The notes: generated by a model from the sequence alone, not told the origin. Counted from the first letter of the stretch, positions 16,475-27,444 are shown. The stretch is DNA of 64,000 nucleotides from Rhizobium sp. FKL33 (GCF_005222915.1 NZ_STFX01000028.1:157125-221124); one strand, 5' to 3'. Numbers and translations: made by a program.

Positions 16475-19267
16475 ATGACGGACAACAACGACGACAAGAC
16501 CCTCCATGTAACAGGCAAGAAGACTCTGACGCTGAAACCGTCGGGCCTGAGCCAGGGAACGGTGCGCCAGGACATGGGTCGCGGCCGCACTAAGGCTGTT
16601 GTCGTGGAAACGCGCAAGCGCCGTCCCACCCGTCCCGAAGACGAAAAGCCGGTGACGCCCGTTGTCGCCGCCGCTCCGGTTGCTCCGCGCCCGCCGCAGC
16701 CGCAGGCCGCCGCACAACAGCCCGCGCCGCGCGTGCAGTCAGAGCCGCAGCGCCGTCCCGACCAGGGTCAGCAGCGTCGCCCTGACCAGCATAATCAGCA
16801 GCGCCGTCCCGATAACCAGCAGCGTCGCCCCGATCAGGGTCGTCCGCAGCAGCGTACCGGCAATGTGCTGAACGATCTGTCGCCTGGCGAGATCGAAGCA
16901 CGCCGCCGCGCGCTCGCCGAGGCTGCGATCCGCGACGCCGAGGAAGCGCGCCAGCGCGCCGAAGAAACCGCTCGCCGCGAAAAGGCTCTGGCTGAGGAAG
17001 CCGCCCGCCGTGCCGTCGAAGATGCAGAGCGCGCAAAAATTGAGGCCGAGCGCGCCGTCGAGGAAGCCAAGGCTCCTCCGGCTGCGGAAGTCGCCGCGCC
17101 GGCTCAGCCTGCGCCGGTCGCCGCGCGTGCTGCGCAGCCGTCCGCAGAGCCAGTCGTGCGCCGCACGGACGCGCCGCAGGCGCGCCGCCCCGACAATCGC
17201 GCTCCGGCAGCGCCGCAGCCCGCCGCTCCCGCCAAGGCTCCGGCCGGTGCCGCGCGTCCTGCTGGCCGTGGCCGCGCCGATGACGACGAGGAAGAACGTC
17301 GCGGCGGTCCCGCTCGCGGCAAGGTCGCCTCGCGCGTCGAAGCCCCCAAGCCGACCCGTAAGGTCGAGGACAATCGTCGCGCTCCGGCCAAGGTCGTCGT
17401 GACCGGTGATGACGAAGACAGCTCGCAGCGCGGCCGTTCACTGTCGGCCATGCGCCGTCGGCAGGAAAAGTTCCGCCGCAGCCAGATGCAGGAAACTCGC
17501 GAAAAAGTCATGCGCGAGGTCATTCTGCCCGAGACGATCTCCATTCAGGAACTGTCTCAGCGTATGTCGGAACGTTCGGTCGACGTCATCAAGTTCCTGA
17601 TGAAGGAAGGCCAGATGATGAAGCCAGGCGACATCATTGAAGCTGATCTCGCGGAACTGATCGCGGTTGAATTCGGCCACACGGTCAAGCGCGTTTCCGA
17701 ATCCGACGTCGAAACCGGCATCTTCAACCGTGAAGACGAGCAGGACGAAATGCTGCCTCGCGCTCCTGTCGTGACGATCATGGGTCACGTCGACCACGGC
17801 AAGACCTCGCTGCTCGACGCGATTCGTAACGCCAATGTTGTCTCTGGCGAAGCCGGCGGCATCACCCAGCATATCGGCGCCTACCAGGTCGAGAAGAACG
17901 GTCACAAGATCACCTTCATCGACACGCCCGGCCACGCCGCCTTTACGGCGATGCGCGCCCGCGGCGCCCAGGTGACCGACATCGCGGTTCTCGTGGTGGC
18001 GGCGGACGACAGCGTCATGCCGCAGACCATCGAATCCATCAATCACGCCAAGGCGGCCGGCGTGCCGATCGTCGTGGCGATCAACAAGATCGACAAGCCG
18101 ACGGCGAACGCCCAGAAGGTTCGCACCGAACTGCTTCAGCATGAAGTGTTCGTGGAAAGCATGGGCGGCGAAGTGCTTGACGTCGAAGTGTCGGCCAAGA
18201 CCGGCCTCAACCTCGACAAGCTTCTCGAAGCCATCCTGCTGCAGGCGGAAATCCTCGACCTCAAGGCCAATCCGAACCGCACGGCCGAAGGCTCGGTGGT
18301 GGAAGCCAAGCTCGATCGCGGTCGCGGCTCCGTCGCCACCGTGCTCGTGCAGAAGGGCACGCTGAAGCCGGGTCAGATCATCGTCGCGGGCGACCAGTGG
18401 GGCCGCGTGCGCGCCCTCGTCAACGATCGCGGCGATCACATCAAGGAAGCCGGTCCGGCCATGCCGGTCGAAATCCTCGGCCTGCAGGGCACGCCCCAGG
18501 CCGGCGACAAGTTCGCGGTCGTCGAGAATGAAAGCCGTGCGCGTGAAATCGCTGAATATCGTCAGCGTCTGACGCGTGAAAAGGCTGTGGCGCGCAGCGC
18601 CGGCCAGCGCGGTTCGCTCGAGCAGATGATGACACAGCTGACGGCTGCCGGCGTCAAGGAATTCCCGCTCGTGATCAAGGGCGACGTGCAAGGCTCTATC
18701 GAAGCCATTGCCGGCGCGCTCGACAAGATCTCGACCGACGAAGTCCGGGCCCGCATCGTTCATTCCGGCGCAGGCGCCATCACGGAATCGGATATCTCGC
18801 TCGCCGAAGCATCGAACGCAGCCATCATCGGCTTCAACGTTCGCGCCAATCCGCAGGCGCGCGACGCCGCCGAACGGGCCGGCATCGAGATCCGCTACTA
18901 CAACATCATCTACGACCTGACCGACGACGTGAAGGCGGCCATGTCCGGCCTGCTGTCGCCGGAACGTCGCGAAACCTTCATTGGTTACGCTTCCATCAAG
19001 GAAGTGTTCAACATCACCAAGGTCGGCAAGGTCGCGGGTTGCCAGGTCACCGAAGGCAAGGTGGAGCGCGGCGTCGGCGTGCGCCTGCTGCGCGACAACG
19101 TGGTTATCCACGAAGGCAAGCTCAAGACCCTCAAGCGCTTCAAGGACGAAGTCTCCGAAGTGCAGGTCGGTCAGGAGTGCGGCATGGCCTTCGAGAACTA
19201 CGAAGACATTCGCGCCGGCGACGTTATCGAATGCTTCCGCGTGGAGCACATCACCCGCACGCTGTAA
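16475..19267 (+). CDS. infB: Translation initiation factor IF-2
   Basis: 930 residues from the ATG at 16475, chosen because [10 protein letters not shown] is the conserved rhizobial N-terminus; a TTG at 16451 would add eight unrelated residues. The long Pro/Ala/Arg/Gln-rich N-terminal region includes a tandem QQRRPD repeat and an Ala/Glu coiled coil. It is followed by the IF2 N-domain ([16 protein letters not shown]) and the GTPase domain with G1 [10 protein letters not shown]3 DTPGHAAF and G4 NKID. Domains II, III and IV follow. IF-2 brings fMet-tRNA to the 30S subunit. A strong terminator follows the stop. Confidence 0.97.
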   Translation: MTDNNDDKTLHVTGKKTLTLKPSGLSQGTVRQDMGRGRTKAVVVETRKRRPTRPEDEKPVTPVVAAAPVAPRPPQPQAAAQQPAPRVQSEPQRRPDQGQQRRPDQHNQQRRPDNQQRRPDQGRPQQRTGNVLNDLSPGEIEARRRALAEAAIRDAEEARQRAEETARREKALAEEAARRAVEDAERAKIEAERAVEEAKAPPAAEVAAPAQPAPVAARAAQPSAEPVVRRTDAPQARRPDNRAPAAPQPAAPAKAPAGAARPAGRGRADDDEEERRGGPARGKVASRVEAPKPTRKVEDNRRAPAKVVVTGDDEDSSQRGRSLSAMRRRQEKFRRSQMQETREKVMREVILPETISIQELSQRMSERSVDVIKFLMKEGQMMKPGDIIEADLAELIAVEFGHTVKRVSESDVETGIFNREDEQDEMLPRAPVVTIMGHVDHGKTSLLDAIRNANVVSGEAGGITQHIGAYQVEKNGHKITFIDTPGHAAFTAMRARGAQVTDIAVLVVAADDSVMPQTIESINHAKAAGVPIVVAINKIDKPTANAQKVRTELLQHEVFVESMGGEVLDVEVSAKTGLNLDKLLEAILLQAEILDLKANPNRTAEGSVVEAKLDRGRGSVATVLVQKGTLKPGQIIVAGDQWGRVRALVNDRGDHIKEAGPAMPVEILGLQGTPQAGDKFAVVENESRAREIAEYRQRLTREKAVARSAGQRGSLEQMMTQLTAAGVKEFPLVIKGDVQGSIEAIAGALDKISTDEVRARIVHSGAGAITESDISLAEASNAAIIGFNVRANPQARDAAERAGIEIRYYNIIYDLTDDVKAAMSGLLSPERRETFIGYASIKEVFNITKVGKVAGCQVTEGKVERGVGVRLLRDNVVIHEGKLKTLKRFKDEVSEVQVGQECGMAFENYEDIRAGDVIECFRVEHITRTL
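16747..16855 (+). repeat. Tandem repeat encoding QQRRPD units in IF-2
   Basis: Four imperfect copies of CAGCAGCGTCGCCCTGAC-like units (two of the joins add GQ or HN) code for QRRPDQ-type peptides in the disordered N-terminal region of IF-2. It is a plausible length-variable site. Confidence 0.7.
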
Positions 19268-19290
19268 CAAGCTGCGCACGATTACGGGAA

Positions 19291-19318
19291 ATGGCGGCTT
19301 CGGCCGCCATTTTCTTTT
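19291..19318 (+). terminator. Rho-independent terminator after infB
   Basis: ATGGCGGC, loop TTCG, GCCGCCAT followed by TTTTCTTTT. It separates infB from the inserted small genes and makes a distal promoter for rbfA-truB likely. Confidence 0.88.
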
Positions 19319-19382
19319 GGGGCCAAGCGAATAACAGCCGCTGCGGCCGCGTTTCCTCCTCATCACCCAAAAGGAGGAAACC

Positions 19383-19763
19383 GTGATCGCTGAATTTCTC
19401 ACGTTGGTGGTCGTCAATACGTACAGTTGGATGGGAGGCCAGGGCGTGTGCGCCTATGACTTCGCGCTGCATGAATCCGATGAAGAACTCACCAACCTCG
19501 AATTAACTCTGGCGCCCCAATTTGACCCGACCGCGACCGCATCGGGCAAGAGGGAACTCGACGAACTGGTCTTGAAGGTCGACAGTATAGGCGGGGCGCG
19601 ATTCAACTGGGGCAAGACCGCGAGCGCAGACACCGACTGCAATGTCGAAGGCTTCACGGTCGTCGACGCACGGGCGCTGAAAAACGGTAAACCCGTCGAT
19701 CTCATGAGCACAATCGAGATCGAAACCTACAAACCCACCCCCATCCGCGTCGGCGGCCCCTGA
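19383..19763 (+). CDS. Hypothetical protein, GTG start
   Basis: 126 residues beginning at a GTG at 19383 preceded by AAAAGGAGGAAACC, a near-perfect ribosome binding site that decides the start. I do not recognise the family. The N-terminus is mildly hydrophobic (IAEFLTLVVVNTYSWMGG) but lacks a basic n-region, so a signal peptide is doubtful. The rest is acidic and beta-rich in look, with two cysteines (C23 and one in TDCNVEGF). It stands between the infB terminator and the rbfA region, where most relatives have no gene. It may be a lineage-specific insertion. Confidence 0.6.
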   Translation: MIAEFLTLVVVNTYSWMGGQGVCAYDFALHESDEELTNLELTLAPQFDPTATASGKRELDELVLKVDSIGGARFNWGKTASADTDCNVEGFTVVDARALKNGKPVDLMSTIEIETYKPTPIRVGGP

Positions 19764-19918
19764 TCTTGACGCACTGCAAGATCTTGCAATCCCGGCGCAA
19801 GCTTCGCGCCACGCAGCGGACCTAATGTAGCTCTTGCGGCGTCTGGCGCCTGGAACATGATGATCCACCCCACTCAAAGCCTGACGCCGCCAATTCACTG
19901 TGCAGGGGTAATCATCAG

Positions 19919-20554
19919 ATGCGCTATCATGCCTCCCAGCGGGTTTTGTCCGTTTCGTTCGAGCGTCAACCCGAAGAGCATGCAGATGTCATCCTCTCCT
20001 TCGGCAATCGCCTGACATCTATTCGGCCCCCTCGCCTCAACCTCTTCACCATCGCAGTTGCCACTGCTTTCGGTCTGGCAATCGGCGCTGCGCTGGAAGC
20101 CTACCGGCGCTTGATCCTTCCGGAGATCGTAGGGCTGGATTCCGTACCGCCTCTTTCGGTCATCCTGTTGCAGATCTTGCCGTTTTTGCTGCTCATTTCC
20201 GCGCTGATCCTGGGTCGCGCCTACTATCTCGAAACGTTGAAAAAAGCGTCCTTCGCCTCGGAGATAGCGGCAGGCGCCTTCATTGACACCGATATCTATG
20301 AGAATGGCGTTGAGACCTCCTCGGATGAAACGACCATATGGATGCCCTGGACCTCAATCCGCGAGATCAATGTCGGAAAGAAGCGGATCGAACTGGTGGG
20401 CGACGGCTTCACCGCCTATTTCCCGGAAAGGGCCTTCTCCGACAAGGCAGCTTATAGTAAAGCTCTGCTGACATTCTCGAAACTTCACCGCGCCGCCCGA
20501 AGGACGCCGGAAGAGCGCGCAGAACCGACTTTTGACCTCGCCCCGGCGGAGTGA
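19919..20554 (+). CDS. YcxB-like membrane protein
   Basis: 211 residues. Two transmembrane segments lie near residues 40-60 (LNLFTIAVATAFGLAIGAAL) and 78-100 (LLQILPFLLLISALILGRAY). A C-terminal domain with WMPWTSIREINVGKKRIEL and AYFPERAFSD follows; a W-x-x-I then FxP-x-RAF pattern is typical of the YcxB/PH-like C-terminal domain. Function is unknown. It lies between infB and rbfA with the preceding hypothetical gene. The ribosome binding site is weak (CAGGGG 12 bases upstream). Confidence 0.65.
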   Translation: MRYHASQRVLSVSFERQPEEHADVILSFGNRLTSIRPPRLNLFTIAVATAFGLAIGAALEAYRRLILPEIVGLDSVPPLSVILLQILPFLLLISALILGRAYYLETLKKASFASEIAAGAFIDTDIYENGVETSSDETTIWMPWTSIREINVGKKRIELVGDGFTAYFPERAFSDKAAYSKALLTFSKLHRAARRTPEERAEPTFDLAPAE

Positions 20555-20680
20555 TCGCCATAAACGGATAAGGCGCGTCGGCGCAAAAGTCCTGTGACCC
20601 TTGACCTTTCGTCGCAAAAGGTTCATTGCACCGGGCTTGTAAGAAGTGGCGACCAAGATCGCCCGCTAGCCGGAAACACC

Positions 20681-21091
20681 ATGACCAAAGCCACATCATC
20701 GGCTCCCTCGCAGAGAATGCTGCGAGTGGGCGAACAAGTCCGTTCCGCTCTGACGCAGATCCTCCAGCGGGGTGACGTGCTCGATCCCGTGATCGACGGC
20801 GCCGTCGTCTCGATCACCGAAGTCCGCATGTCGCCGGATTTGAAGATCGCCACAGCCTTCGTCGCGCCGCTCGGCGCCGCCAACCACGACGCCGTCGTCG
20901 CCGCGCTCAACCGCAACGCCCGCTTCATCCGCGGCAGGCTGTCGCCGGCGCTCCGCCAGATGAAATACATGCCGGAGGTGCGTTTCCGCGACGACACCAG
21001 CTTCGAGAACTTCCGCAAGATCGACCAACTGCTGAAATCGCCCGAGGTCGCGCGCGATCTCGACCATGACGACGCCGAAGCAGACGAGTAA
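20681..21091 (+). CDS. rbfA: 30S ribosome-binding factor RbfA
   Basis: 136 residues from the ATG at 20681; the open frame upstream lacks the conserved start. The core reads [18 protein letters not shown], then [20 protein letters not shown] and [19 protein letters not shown], a type II KH fold as in RbfA. It is required for late 16S rRNA processing and cold adaptation. truB begins 7 bases after its stop, so both are co-transcribed. Confidence 0.95.
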   Translation: MTKATSSAPSQRMLRVGEQVRSALTQILQRGDVLDPVIDGAVVSITEVRMSPDLKIATAFVAPLGAANHDAVVAALNRNARFIRGRLSPALRQMKYMPEVRFRDDTSFENFRKIDQLLKSPEVARDLDHDDAEADE

Positions 21092-21098
21092 GCCTTCC

Positions 21099-22028
21099 AT
21101 GTCCAAACCCAGAAAGCCCAAGGGCCGGCCGATTTCCGGCTGGCTCATTCTCGACAAGCCGGTGGATTTCGGCTCGACCGAAGCCGTTTCCAAGATCAAA
21201 TGGCTGTTCAAGGCGCAAAAGGCGGGCCATGCCGGCACGCTCGATCCGCTGGCCTCCGGCATGCTGCCGATCGCGCTCGGCGACGCCACCAAGACCGTTC
21301 CCTATGTCATGGACGGTCGGAAGATCTATGAGTTCACGGTGTCCTGGGGCGAAGAGCGGACCACGGACGACCTCGAAGGCGAGGTTTCCAAGACATCGGA
21401 CAACCGTCCGAACGAAGCCGACATTCTCGCGCTTCTGCCGAACTATACCGGCGTCATCGAACAGATCCCGCCGCAGTTCTCCGCCATCAAGATCGCCGGC
21501 GAGCGCGCCTATGACCTCGCCCGCGACGGCGAGACCGTGGAAATCCCGGCGCGTGAAGTGGAAATCCACCGGCTGACGCTTCTGAAGGCCGAGACGGACC
21601 GCGCCTATTTCGAGGTCGAATGCGGCAAGGGCACCTATGTGCGTTCGCTCGCCCGCGATCTCGGCCGCGACCTCGGCTGCTACGGCCATATTTCTGAACT
21701 GCGCCGCACCTATGTCGCGCCCTTCGACGAAGACAAGATGACGCCGCTCGCCGATCTCGTCGCGCTCGAGGAAATCGAGGACATGGACGAACGCCTCGCG
21801 GCGCTCGACGCCCATCTCATCGACACCGCGGAGGCGCTTGCCGCGCTCCCGCATCTCCCCGTCAACGAGGATCAGGCGCGCCGCATCAAGTCCGGCAATC
21901 CGATCATCCTGCGCGGTCGCGATGCCCCGCTTCCCGCGCCCGAGGCCTATGCGACCATTAAAGGCGAGTTGCTGGCGATCGGGGCGATCGAGGAAGGCGA
22001 GTTCAGGCCGAAACGCGTGTTCGGCTGA
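21099..22028 (+). CDS. truB: tRNA pseudouridine(55) synthase
   Basis: 309 residues from the ATG at 21099. An alternative ATG at 21066 overlaps rbfA by 26 bases and adds eleven residues unlike relatives. The catalytic Asp is D49 in [35 protein letters not shown] and [20 protein letters not shown] are further TruB motifs. A TruB C-terminal domain follows, ending PKRVFG. It makes Psi55 in the T-loop of tRNAs. Confidence 0.95.
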   Translation: MSKPRKPKGRPISGWLILDKPVDFGSTEAVSKIKWLFKAQKAGHAGTLDPLASGMLPIALGDATKTVPYVMDGRKIYEFTVSWGEERTTDDLEGEVSKTSDNRPNEADILALLPNYTGVIEQIPPQFSAIKIAGERAYDLARDGETVEIPAREVEIHRLTLLKAETDRAYFEVECGKGTYVRSLARDLGRDLGCYGHISELRRTYVAPFDEDKMTPLADLVALEEIEDMDERLAALDAHLIDTAEALAALPHLPVNEDQARRIKSGNPIILRGRDAPLPAPEAYATIKGELLAIGAIEEGEFRPKRVFG

Positions 22029-22195
22029 GAAATCACGGTGATCGAAGGGCCGCGCAAGCGGCTCTTCCCTTTTGTGACGTTTTCGTTTATAGGCCGCGCA
22101 GGTTTGGGGAACTCCCGCTCCTGTTCACTGGCCAATGCTGGACGACATCCCGGCTTTGGGCGTCTTTCAAATCCAACATATGAAAGGATTTACCG

Positions 22196-22465
22196 ATGTC
22201 GATCACTGCTGAGCGCAAGGCCGCCCTCATCAAGGAATACGCCACCAAGGAAGGCGACACCGGCTCTCCGGAAGTCCAGGTCGCGATCCTGACCGAGCGC
22301 ATCAACAACCTGACCGAACACTTCAAGGGCCACAAGAAGGACAACCACTCCCGTCGTGGCCTTCTGACCCTGGTTTCCAGCCGCCGTTCGCTTCTCGACT
22401 ACCTCAAGAAGAAGGACGCGGCCCGTTATCAGAAGCTGATTTCGGCCCTCGGCATTCGCCGCTAA
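22196..22465 (+). CDS. rpsO: 30S ribosomal protein S15
   Basis: 89 residues, standard length, start behind AAAGGA. It contains [20 protein letters not shown] and [20 protein letters not shown], which contact 16S rRNA helices 20 and 22. In the usual place between truB and pnp. A 12-bp hairpin follows. Confidence 0.98.
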   Translation: MSITAERKAALIKEYATKEGDTGSPEVQVAILTERINNLTEHFKGHKKDNHSRRGLLTLVSSRRSLLDYLKKKDAARYQKLISALGIRR

Positions 22466-22470
22466 AATAT

Positions 22471-22505
22471 TCGGCGGGAGGCGCAAGCCTTCCGCCGACG
22501 TCTTT
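22471..22505 (+). terminator. Hairpin between rpsO and pnp
   Basis: TCGGCGGGAGGC pairs with GCCTTCCGCCGA (one G-T) around loop GCAA, followed by the weak tract CGTCTTTT. It may be a leaky rpsO terminator or RNase III site; pnp has a 190-base leader after it. Confidence 0.7.
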
Positions 22506-22693
22506 TCCGGCCGCATCGGCTGGATCCACCGGGCGCAGATAGGCTGCCGTCCGGCACACTCACCGCCCATCATGGGGCAGGATTGCAGTCGGTTTCGCCC
22601 TATCCGGAAACCCGCCGCTGTCTTGCCCGTGATGTGCACTACTGGCGTCCCGCCGCGCATGACGCGAAAGGCCGCACACACGAAGGACAAACT

Positions 22694-24835
22694 ATGTTCG
22701 AAACCCACAAGGTCGAAATCGAATGGGCAGGCCGCCCGCTCATCCTGGAAACGGGCAAGATCGCCCGCCAGGCTGACGGCGCCGTGCTCGCCACCTATGG
22801 CGAAACCGTCGTTCTCGCCACCGTCGTGTCCGCCAAGGAACCGAAGCCCGGCCAGGACTTCTTCCCGCTGACCGTGAACTACCAGGAAAAGACCTATGCC
22901 GCCGGCAAGATCCCGGGCGGCTACTTCAAGCGCGAAGGCCGTCCGAGCGAAAACGAAACGCTGGTTTCGCGCCTGATCGACCGTCCGATCCGCCCTCTCT
23001 TCCCCAATGGTTACAAGAACGACACCCAGGTCGTCGTGACCGTCATGCAGCATGACCTCGAAAACGATCCGGACGTGCTCGCCATGGTCGCCACCTCGGC
23101 GGCGCTGACGCTGTCGGGCGTTCCCTTCATGGGCCCGATCGGCGGCGCGCGCGTCGGCTATATCAACGGCGAATTCGTGCTGAACCCGCATCTCGACGAG
23201 ATGGATGAAAGCGCCCTCGACCTGATCGTCGCCGGCACCTCCGACGCCGTGCTGATGGTCGAATCCGAAGCCAAGGAACTCAGCGAAGACGTGATGCTGG
23301 GCGCCGTGATGTTCGGTCACCGCGGCTTCCAGCCGGTCATCGACGCGATCATCAAGCTCGCCGAAGCCGCCGCCAAGGAACCCCGCGACTTCACGCCTCC
23401 GGATCATTCCGCTCTCGAAGCGGAAATGCTGAAGATTTCGGAATCCGAACTCCGCGCCGCCTACAAGATCACCAACAAGGCCGAGCGCTACGCCGCCGTC
23501 GACGCCGTCAAGTCGAAGGTGAAGGCGCATTTCATCAATGAAGCCGGCGAAAGCTCCTACCCCGCCGACGTGATCGGCGCCGTGTTCAAGGAACTGCAGG
23601 CGAAGATCGTCCGCTGGAACATCCTGGACACCAAGAGCCGCATCGACGGCCGCGATCTCGAGACCGTTCGTCCGATCGTCGCCGAAGTCGGCCTGCTGCC
23701 GCGCACGCATGGTTCGGCGCTCTTCACCCGCGGCGAGACCCAGGCGATCGTTGTCGCCACGCTCGGCACCGGCGAAGACGAACAGTATGTGGATTCCTTG
23801 ACCGGCATGTACAAGGAAACCTTCATGCTGCACTACAACTTCCCGCCCTACTCGGTCGGTGAAACCGGCCGCATGGGTTCGCCCGGTCGCCGCGAAATCG
23901 GCCATGGCAAGCTCGCCTGGCGCGCGCTGCATCCGATGCTGCCCGCCCCGGAAGCCTTCCCCTACACGCTGCGCGTCGTGTCTGAAATCACCGAGTCCAA
24001 CGGCTCGTCGTCGATGGCGACCGTCTGCGGCACCTCGCTCGCTCTCATGGACGCCGGCGTGCCGATTTCGCGTCCGGTGGCTGGTATCGCCATGGGCCTG
24101 ATCAAGGAAGGCGACCGTTTTGCGGTTCTCTCCGACATCCTGGGCGATGAAGACCACCTCGGCGACATGGACTTCAAGGTGGCCGGCAGCGAAAACGGCG
24201 TGACCTCGCTGCAGATGGACATCAAGATCGAGGGCATCACCGAAGAGATCATGGGCATCGCGCTCAACCAGGCGAAGGGCGGCCGCATCCACATTCTCGG
24301 CGAAATGGCCAAGGCCATCTCCGAGAGCCGTGGCCAGCTCGGCGAATTCGCCCCGCGCATCGAGACGATGAGCATTCCGGTCGACAAGATCCGCGAAGTC
24401 ATCGGCACGGGCGGCAAGGTGATCCGCGAGATCGTCGAAAAGACCGGCGCCAAGATCAACATCGAAGACGACGGCACCGTGAAGATCGCCTCGTCCTCCG
24501 GCAAGGAAATCGAAGCGGCCCGCAAGTGGATCCACTCGATCGTCGCCGAGCCGGAAGTCGGCCAGATCTATGAAGGCACCGTGGTGAAGATCGCCGATTT
24601 CGGCGCCTTCGTGAACTTCTTCGGTCCGCGCGACGGCCTCGTGCACATTTCCCAGCTCGCCTCCGAGCGCGTCGCCAAGACCGGCGACGTCGTCAAGGAA
24701 GGCCAGAAGGTCTGGGTCAAGCTGCTCGGCTTCGACGAACGCGGCAAGGTGCGTCTCTCCATGAAGGTCGTCGACCAGGCGACCGGCAAGGAAGTCGTCG
24801 CCGAGAAGAAGAAGGACGGCGAAGACGCCGAATAA
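22694..24835 (+). CDS. pnp: Polyribonucleotide nucleotidyltransferase (PNPase)
   Basis: 713 residues from the ATG at 22694 behind GAAGGA; the longer frame upstream is not conserved. Two RNase PH domains ([20 protein letters not shown] with FKREGRPSE; second with [17 protein letters not shown] and catalytic-region MDFKVAGS) flank an all-helical linker. KH ([19 protein letters not shown]) and S1 ([20 protein letters not shown]) follow. It degrades RNA 3'-5' phosphorolytically and is part of the degradosome. A terminator follows. Confidence 0.97.
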   Translation: MFETHKVEIEWAGRPLILETGKIARQADGAVLATYGETVVLATVVSAKEPKPGQDFFPLTVNYQEKTYAAGKIPGGYFKREGRPSENETLVSRLIDRPIRPLFPNGYKNDTQVVVTVMQHDLENDPDVLAMVATSAALTLSGVPFMGPIGGARVGYINGEFVLNPHLDEMDESALDLIVAGTSDAVLMVESEAKELSEDVMLGAVMFGHRGFQPVIDAIIKLAEAAAKEPRDFTPPDHSALEAEMLKISESELRAAYKITNKAERYAAVDAVKSKVKAHFINEAGESSYPADVIGAVFKELQAKIVRWNILDTKSRIDGRDLETVRPIVAEVGLLPRTHGSALFTRGETQAIVVATLGTGEDEQYVDSLTGMYKETFMLHYNFPPYSVGETGRMGSPGRREIGHGKLAWRALHPMLPAPEAFPYTLRVVSEITESNGSSSMATVCGTSLALMDAGVPISRPVAGIAMGLIKEGDRFAVLSDILGDEDHLGDMDFKVAGSENGVTSLQMDIKIEGITEEIMGIALNQAKGGRIHILGEMAKAISESRGQLGEFAPRIETMSIPVDKIREVIGTGGKVIREIVEKTGAKINIEDDGTVKIASSSGKEIEAARKWIHSIVAEPEVGQIYEGTVVKIADFGAFVNFFGPRDGLVHISQLASERVAKTGDVVKEGQKVWVKLLGFDERGKVRLSMKVVDQATGKEVVAEKKKDGEDAE

Positions 24836-24858
24836 GCGTCCGACCCTTTCATGATTTC

Positions 24859-24886
24859 GGGCGCGGGATTCGTCTCGCGCCCTTTT
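24859..24886 (+). terminator. Rho-independent terminator after pnp
   Basis: GGGCGCG (24859-24865) pairs with CGCGCCC (24876-24882), loop of ten bases, then TTTT. Confidence 0.75.
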
Positions 24887-24955
24887 GCTATCTATCGTCG
24901 CGCTATGCCTGAACACGGGGCGCAAGCGTGAAGCCCCCGGAGGCCAGGAACCGAC

Positions 24956-25972
24956 ATGACACGAGACGCCGTCAAAACTCTCTTTCACCCCTTTGCAATC
25001 GAAGAACTGACGCCGCCGGCGGAGGGCGAACGCACGCTTTTTCTCGGAGCCGAAACCGGCTATGAACTCCCCGAGGGCTTCAACCCCGACATCGTCGCGG
25101 TTCAGCCGTTCAAACCGCTCTACGAGGCGCTGAAACGCCGTGGCGTGAATGTGCAGGCGGAAGTGGACGGCGAGGATTATGACTATGTGCTGATCCTGAT
25201 GAGCCGGCATCGGGGCGCAAACGAAAACTATATCGTCGACGCGATGCGCCGGTCGAAGCCCGGCGCCCGCATCATCCTCGCCGGCGCCAAGGAGGATGGC
25301 TCGCAGTCGCTGCGCAAGCGTCTCAACGGCCTCGGCGTCGAAACCCAGCATCTGGCCAAGCACCACGCCCAGGCCTTCTGGTTCACCCGCCCCGACGACA
25401 TCGCCGCGCTGTCGACCGCGATGGCGACGCCGGATGTGGTGGTGGACGGCAAATTCGTCACTGCGCCCGGCATGTTCTCGCATGCCGAAGTCGACGCAGG
25501 ATCGCGGTTTCTGGCGCGATATCTGCCGGAGGGCTACCGCAAGGCTGTCGCCGATTTCGGGTCTGGCTGGGGCTTCCTCTCGGATGCGCTGCTGCAGAAG
25601 TCGCCCGGTGTCGAGCGCGTCGATCTCTATGAAGCGGACTTCGCCTCGCTTGCAGCGGCGCGGCGCAATCTCACCGGCGTCGGCTCTCAATCGAACGTTC
25701 GCTTCTTCTGGCACGATCTGGCCCGCGAAGAGGTCAAGCATCACTATGACCTGATCATCATGAACCCGCCCTTCCATGAAGGACACGCCACCGAGCCGGG
25801 TCTCGGGCAGGCCTTTATCAAGACGGCGGCGAAGGCGCTGAAGGGCGGCGGCGAACTCATTCTGGTCGCCAATCGCGGCCTTCCCTACGAATCGCTGCTG
25901 GCCGAACTGTTCAAAACCTCCGAAGAAGTGGCTCGAAACGCCCGCTACAAGGTTCTGAAGGCGCGGCGCTAA
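24956..25972 (+). CDS. RsmC/RlmG-like class I SAM methyltransferase
   Basis: 338 residues in two methyltransferase-like halves. The N-terminal half (to ~residue 160) is degenerate. The C-terminal half has the SAM-binding motif VADFGSGWGFLSDALL, the acidic DLYEADFASL and the catalytic NPPFHEG tetrapeptide, as in RsmC and RlmG, which methylate the N2 of guanines in rRNA. FIKTAAKALKGGGELILVAN completes the MTS domain. Whether the target is 16S or 23S RNA cannot be decided. It is monocistronic between two terminators. Confidence 0.88.
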   Translation: MTRDAVKTLFHPFAIEELTPPAEGERTLFLGAETGYELPEGFNPDIVAVQPFKPLYEALKRRGVNVQAEVDGEDYDYVLILMSRHRGANENYIVDAMRRSKPGARIILAGAKEDGSQSLRKRLNGLGVETQHLAKHHAQAFWFTRPDDIAALSTAMATPDVVVDGKFVTAPGMFSHAEVDAGSRFLARYLPEGYRKAVADFGSGWGFLSDALLQKSPGVERVDLYEADFASLAAARRNLTGVGSQSNVRFFWHDLAREEVKHHYDLIIMNPPFHEGHATEPGLGQAFIKTAAKALKGGGELILVANRGLPYESLLAELFKTSEEVARNARYKVLKARR

Positions 25973-26040
25973 CGCGGCGACGCCAAAGTGCGAGTTTTGT
26001 CCACAGACAGGCTCGCAAAATTTTTAGGCACGAAACCGGA

Positions 26041-26073
26041 CGGGCGCGGAGAAATCCGAGCCCGTTTTCATTT
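26041..26073 (+). terminator. Rho-independent terminator after the rsmC-like gene
   Basis: CGGGC (26041-26045) with inner GGA/TCC pairs and GCCCG (26060-26064), followed by TTTTCATTT. Confidence 0.65.
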
Positions 26074-26196
26074 GCCCATTAATATATCTATTTGATTTAG
26101 TTATTCGATTTGTCCTATCGGGCAAAAATCAGACATGGACAGAGTTTCTAAATCAGGATATTTTCTTCTTACGCCAATAAATTAGCAGAAGACGCC

Positions 26197-27234
26197 ATGA
26201 ATCGGGGAATTCCCACCGAAGTGGACAAATATTCCGCCCCTTCCGGCCTCGCCTCTTCGGTCGGAGCGACGGCGGCGGAGTATGGCATTGATATTGCTCC
26301 GATCTGCAAGGCGCTCGAACTCGACCCCCATTCCTTCGCCGATCTCACTGGACGCGTGAGCATCGACCGACTCTGTCGACTGCTGGAGACCTGTGCGCTG
26401 CTCGCCAATGACCAAGCCTTCGGTCTGAAGGTTACCGACAAATTCGTGCCGGGCTCGACCGGCCCCTATGGCTATGGCCTTATGGTGGCGCCGACCGCAC
26501 TGGATTTCTTCCGCTTCATGGGCGCGCATCAGCAGTTTATTTCGGACACATCCTATTTCCGGTTCGTCGTCGACCGCAATTGCGCCGAGCTCGCCTATTC
26601 ATTCTCTCCGCTGATCGTGAAGCGGGATCAATATGTGGATATGGGCCTCGCTCTTGTGGTGCAGCGGTTGCGCGCTTTTCTGGGACCTCAAACCGACATG
26701 GTCGAAGTTGGGCTCGAGAGGAATAAGCCTTCAGATCCATCACTTTATCGGGAAAAGATCTCTCGCAAAATCGTCTTTGGGCAGAGAATGAACTGGCTGC
26801 GCCTTCCGGCCGATCTGTTCGATGTTCGCAACCCGGCCGGAGACGAGAAGCTTTTCCGGCTGATGGACCTGCAATGCCGGAGCCTTCGTCCGGAGCGCAC
26901 GGACACCCAGAGTTTCCGTGACGAACTCAAGAGCTTCATCCTCGCGCGGGTGGCCGACAATGCCATCGGGCTTACGGAAGCGGCGGCCTATTTCCGCGTT
27001 TCCGAGCGGACGCTGCAGCGCAGGCTTGCCGAGGCCGGCACGAGCATCAATGATCTGCGCGACGAGGTTCGACGGGAACTCGCTGGTCGGCTGCTGTCCC
27101 AGACCGAGTTGAGCGCCGGCGAAATCGCGCATCGTCTCGGCTATTCCGCCCCCAGCGCCTTCTCGCGTTCGACCGTCCGTTGGTTCGGGCAGACGCCGCG
27201 CGACTACCGGAAGCAGCAAGCAAGCCCCGGCTGA
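26197..27234 (+). CDS. AraC family transcriptional regulator (Arabinose_bd type)
   Basis: 345 residues. The N-terminal ~200 residues (ATAAEYGIDIAPICKALELD, GPYGYGLMVAPTALDFFRFM) match the arabinose-binding-like domain of the OruR/ArgR-type AraC group. The C-terminal HTH runs through LTEAAAYFRVSERTLQRRLA and GEIAHRLGYSAPSAFSRSTV to the terminal WFGQTPRDYRK. It lies alone after an AT-rich 220-base leader. Ligand and targets are unknown. No clear Shine-Dalgarno; the first ATG of the conserved frame was used. Confidence 0.87.
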   Translation: MNRGIPTEVDKYSAPSGLASSVGATAAEYGIDIAPICKALELDPHSFADLTGRVSIDRLCRLLETCALLANDQAFGLKVTDKFVPGSTGPYGYGLMVAPTALDFFRFMGAHQQFISDTSYFRFVVDRNCAELAYSFSPLIVKRDQYVDMGLALVVQRLRAFLGPQTDMVEVGLERNKPSDPSLYREKISRKIVFGQRMNWLRLPADLFDVRNPAGDEKLFRLMDLQCRSLRPERTDTQSFRDELKSFILARVADNAIGLTEAAAYFRVSERTLQRRLAEAGTSINDLRDEVRRELAGRLLSQTELSAGEIAHRLGYSAPSAFSRSTVRWFGQTPRDYRKQQASPG

Positions 27235-27444
27235 ACTTACCATCCGAGCCCAATCCTTTAGCAGAAGCTCAAATTTATGGCGCGCGCAGTCAATGAAATG
27301 CGGGCCGTCTTGAATTAGGACAACCCGTATCGAAACGGGACGCTTACGCATTCACCAACAAGTCGATCGTTTCCAGCTGTCGAGCCCAGCTCGCCAGCGC
27401 CGCATTGGGGAGGACTTAAAACAGACAAAGTAGATGGTAGAGTT

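Noticed and set aside
17438..19417. A 659-codon minus-strand frame opposite infB
   Set aside because: Mirror frame of a conserved gene; composition (His/Asp/Gly/Val-rich) is that of antisense reading.
22190..25786. A 1198-codon open frame on the minus strand across rpsO, pnp and the rsmC-like gene
   Set aside because: It is antisense to three well-conserved genes, arises from GC-rich codon bias, and its product is low-complexity with no domain.
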